Source: Thermopolyspora sp040678635 (lineage in GTDB: Bacteria > Actinomycetota > Actinomycetes > Streptosporangiales > Streptosporangiaceae). Taken from it: 64,000 nt of DNA. Position 1 is the stretch's first letter; each line of letters opens with the position of its first letter. Position numbers and translations under genes: made by a program. The notes below the pieces were generated by a model, which saw nothing but the letters and a program-made list of their open reading frames with translations, was not told where the DNA came from and made no database searches. Location of the stretch: contig NZ_JBFATZ010000011.1 in assembly GCF_040678635.1 (NCBI RefSeq), positions 62,001 to 126,000 on the forward strand, in the 5' to 3' direction. This document shows, piece after piece, positions 62,371 to 64,000 of this stretch.

Positions 62371-63840
62371 ATGACGAGCAGCACCGAGGCCACCTCGAGC
62401 ACCCCGCAGGTAGCGGTCAATGACATCGGTTCCGAGGAGGCCTTCCTCGCCGCGATCGACGAGACCATCAAGTACTTCAACGACGGCGACATCGTCGAGG
62501 GCACCGTCGTCAAGGTCGATCGAGACGAGGTCTTGCTCGACATCGGCTACAAGACCGAGGGCGTCATCCCCTCGCGTGAACTCTCGATCAAGCACGATGT
62601 CGACCCGGCCGAGGTCGTAGAGGTCGGCGAGCACGTCGAGGCCCTGGTCCTCCAGAAGGAGGACAAGGAAGGCCGCCTCATCCTGTCCAAGAAGCGCGCC
62701 CAGTACGAGCGCGCCTGGGGCACCATCGAGAAGATCAAGGACGAGGACGGCATCGTCACCGGCACCGTGATCGAGGTCGTCAAGGGCGGCCTCATCCTCG
62801 ACATCGGGCTGCGCGGCTTCCTGCCGGCGTCCCTGGTCGAGATGCGCCGCGTCCGCGACCTGCAGCCGTACGTCGGCCGCGAGCTCGAAGCGAAGATCAT
62901 CGAGCTGGACAAGAACCGCAACAACGTGGTCCTGTCCCGCCGCGCCTGGCTGGAGCAGACCCAGTCCGAGGTGCGCCAGACGTTCCTCAACACCCTGCAG
63001 AAGGGTCAGGTCCGCAAGGGCGTCGTGTCCTCGATCGTCAACTTCGGCGCGTTCGTCGACCTCGGCGGCGTCGACGGTCTGGTGCACGTGTCCGAGCTGT
63101 CCTGGAAGCACATCGACCACCCCTCCGAGGTCGTCGAGGTCGGCCAGGAGGTCACGGTCGAGGTCCTCGACGTCGACATGGAGCGCGAGCGGGTCTCGCT
63201 GTCGCTCAAGGCGACGCAGGAGGACCCCTGGCAGCAGTTCGCCCGCACCCACCAGATCGGCCAGGTCGTGCCCGGCCGGGTCACCAAGCTGGTGCCGTTC
63301 GGCGCGTTCGTCCGGGTCGAGGAGGGCATCGAGGGCCTGGTCCACATCTCCGAGCTGGCCGAGCGCCACGTGGAGATCCCCGAGCAGGTCGTGCAGGTCG
63401 GCGACGAGATCTTCGTCAAGATCATCGACATCGACCTGGACCGCCGCCGCATCTCCCTGTCGCTGAAGCAGGCGAACGAGGGCGCCATCGGCGCGGACGT
63501 CGAGTTCGACCCCACCCTCTACGGCATGGCGGCCGAGTACGACGAGCACGGCAACTACAAGTACCCCGAGGGCTTCGACCCCGACACCGGCGAGTGGCTC
63601 GAGGGCTTCGAGAAGCAGCGCGAGGAGTGGGAGCGGCAGTACGCCGAGGCCCAGGCCCGCTTCGAGGCCCACAAGCGCCAGGTCGAGGAGGCCCGCAAGG
63701 CCGAGGCCGAGGCGGAGGCGCCGTCCTCCTACTCGGGCGAGTCGCAGCCGTCGGGCCAGCCGTCGGGCGGGTCCGGCGCCCTCGCCTCCGACGAGGCGCT
63801 CGCGGCCCTGCGCGAGAAGCTCGCGGGCGGCCAGAGCTGA
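62371..63840 (+). CDS. rpsA: 30S ribosomal protein S1
   Basis: A 489-aa RNA-binding ribosomal protein that helps mRNA load on the 30S subunit. Four S1 domains are clear, at about 36-107, 124-192, 209-281 and 294-367 (for example GDIVEGTVVKVDRDEVLLDI, GVVSSIVNFGAFVDLGGVDG, VTKLVPFGAFVRVEEGIEG). E. coli S1 has six. The C-terminal 100 residues are acidic and charged with an FEKQREEWERQYAEAQARFE helix. A 155-nt leader could carry autoregulation. ATG 62371 has GGAGC upstream. Confidence 0.97.
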   Translation: MTSSTEATSSTPQVAVNDIGSEEAFLAAIDETIKYFNDGDIVEGTVVKVDRDEVLLDIGYKTEGVIPSRELSIKHDVDPAEVVEVGEHVEALVLQKEDKEGRLILSKKRAQYERAWGTIEKIKDEDGIVTGTVIEVVKGGLILDIGLRGFLPASLVEMRRVRDLQPYVGRELEAKIIELDKNRNNVVLSRRAWLEQTQSEVRQTFLNTLQKGQVRKGVVSSIVNFGAFVDLGGVDGLVHVSELSWKHIDHPSEVVEVGQEVTVEVLDVDMERERVSLSLKATQEDPWQQFARTHQIGQVVPGRVTKLVPFGAFVRVEEGIEGLVHISELAERHVEIPEQVVQVGDEIFVKIIDIDLDRRRISLSLKQANEGAIGADVEFDPTLYGMAAEYDEHGNYKYPEGFDPDTGEWLEGFEKQREEWERQYAEAQARFEAHKRQVEEARKAEAEAEAPSSYSGESQPSGQPSGGSGALASDEALAALREKLAGGQS

Positions 63841-63896
63841 CCCCACCCGGCCGCCGGGCCCGACGCCCGGCCCGACGGCCGGACCCTGGTCACGCG

Positions 63897-63936
63897 GCGG
63901 GGTCCGCCGGAATCTCCGGCGGGCCCCGCTCCCTTT
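63897..63936 (+). terminator. rpsA terminator
   Basis: A 14-bp stem (63897-63910 with 63916-63929, one G-U pair) with loop AATCT is followed by TCCCTTTT. It is the most E. coli-like terminator of the window. Confidence 0.85.
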
Positions 63937-63976
63937 TCCGCCGTCACCCCGCCTGCGGGCGCTCCGACCAGGGCAC

Positions 63977-63982
63977 TACAGT
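63977..63982 (+). promoter_or_regulatory. Candidate -10 box for coaE
   Basis: TACAGT fits TANNNT and ends 6 nt before GTG 63989. Confidence 0.4.
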
Positions 63983-63988
63983 GATCCG

Positions 63989-64000
63989 GTGATACGAATC
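63989..64000 (+). CDS. coaE: Start of a gene cut by the window edge, probably coaE
   Basis: Only four codons are inside: GTG ATA CGA ATC, reading MIRI. Dephospho-CoA kinases of actinomycetes commonly start MIRIGLTGG and follow rpsA. A -10-like box sits 6 nt upstream. The call rests on position and four residues. Confidence 0.45.

Overview
The window is chromosomal DNA of a very GC-rich actinomycete. Third codon positions are almost always G or C, GTG starts are common, and many genes overlap by ATGA or GTGA. The order his - trp - lgt - gltBD - pyk - tRNA - ANTAR regulator - liv - polA - rpsA - coaE fits the Streptomycetales/Streptosporangiales core. I favour a Streptosporangiales-type organism (inference). 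I see no rRNA, CRISPR array, complete insertion sequence or prophage.

Layout. (1) 1-2.7 kb: DUF2567-type membrane protein, amidase, YbaK-type deacylase. (2) 2.85-8.5 kb: a tightly coupled operon, hisD-hisC-hisB-small membrane gene-hisH-small membrane gene-priA-hisF. (3) 8.5-28.5 kb: an accessory block between hisF and hisI. It holds an acyltransferase, a CoA-transferase and acyl-CoA dehydrogenase pair, a phosphopantetheinyl-transferase remnant, an amidohydrolase facing a glutamine-synthetase homologue, an AmaP/DUF6286 envelope locus embedded in repeats, a DinB-like protein, a heterodimeric ABC exporter, a complete spermidine/putrescine-type importer with a divergent FadR-type regulator, and a soluble Cache-domain protein. 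(4) 28.5-33.9 kb: hisI, the Trp-associated membrane protein, DUF4190 and DUF2752 proteins, trpC, trpB, trpA. No trpE and no trpF are present here. (5) 34.2-38.9 kb: a MauE/DoxX protein and DsbA-like thioredoxin, lgt, and two tandem paralogous membrane-anchored proteins. (6) 39.3-45.4 kb: gltB and gltD. (7) 45.6-50.1 kb: subtilisin-like protease, lipoprotein, pyk, a tRNA. (8) 50.2-57.4 kb: ANTAR response regulator, livK, lipoprotein, livFGMH. (9) 58-64 kb: polA, polysaccharide deacetylase, rpsA and the first codons of coaE.

How it works together. Histidine and tryptophan synthesis probably share PriA, the dual HisA/TrpF isomerase, which explains the missing trpF. GltBD supplies glutamate. The GS homologue lacks the usual adenylylation tyrosine motif and shares the accessory block with a polyamine importer, so a gamma-glutamylation route for polyamines is a reasonable hypothesis.

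Points most worth a second look: a near-perfect DasR-type operator in the pyk promoter; a tRNA with a CAA (Leu) anticodon but a class I short variable loop; a LivH permease fused to a secreted Ig-like domain; a Cache-domain protein with no membrane segment beside the polyamine regulator; a triplicated 24-bp ribosome-binding-site/ATG cassette at the amidohydrolase start; and a repeated leaderless promoter layout (TANNNT ending 6-7 nt before the start codon) at several housekeeping genes.
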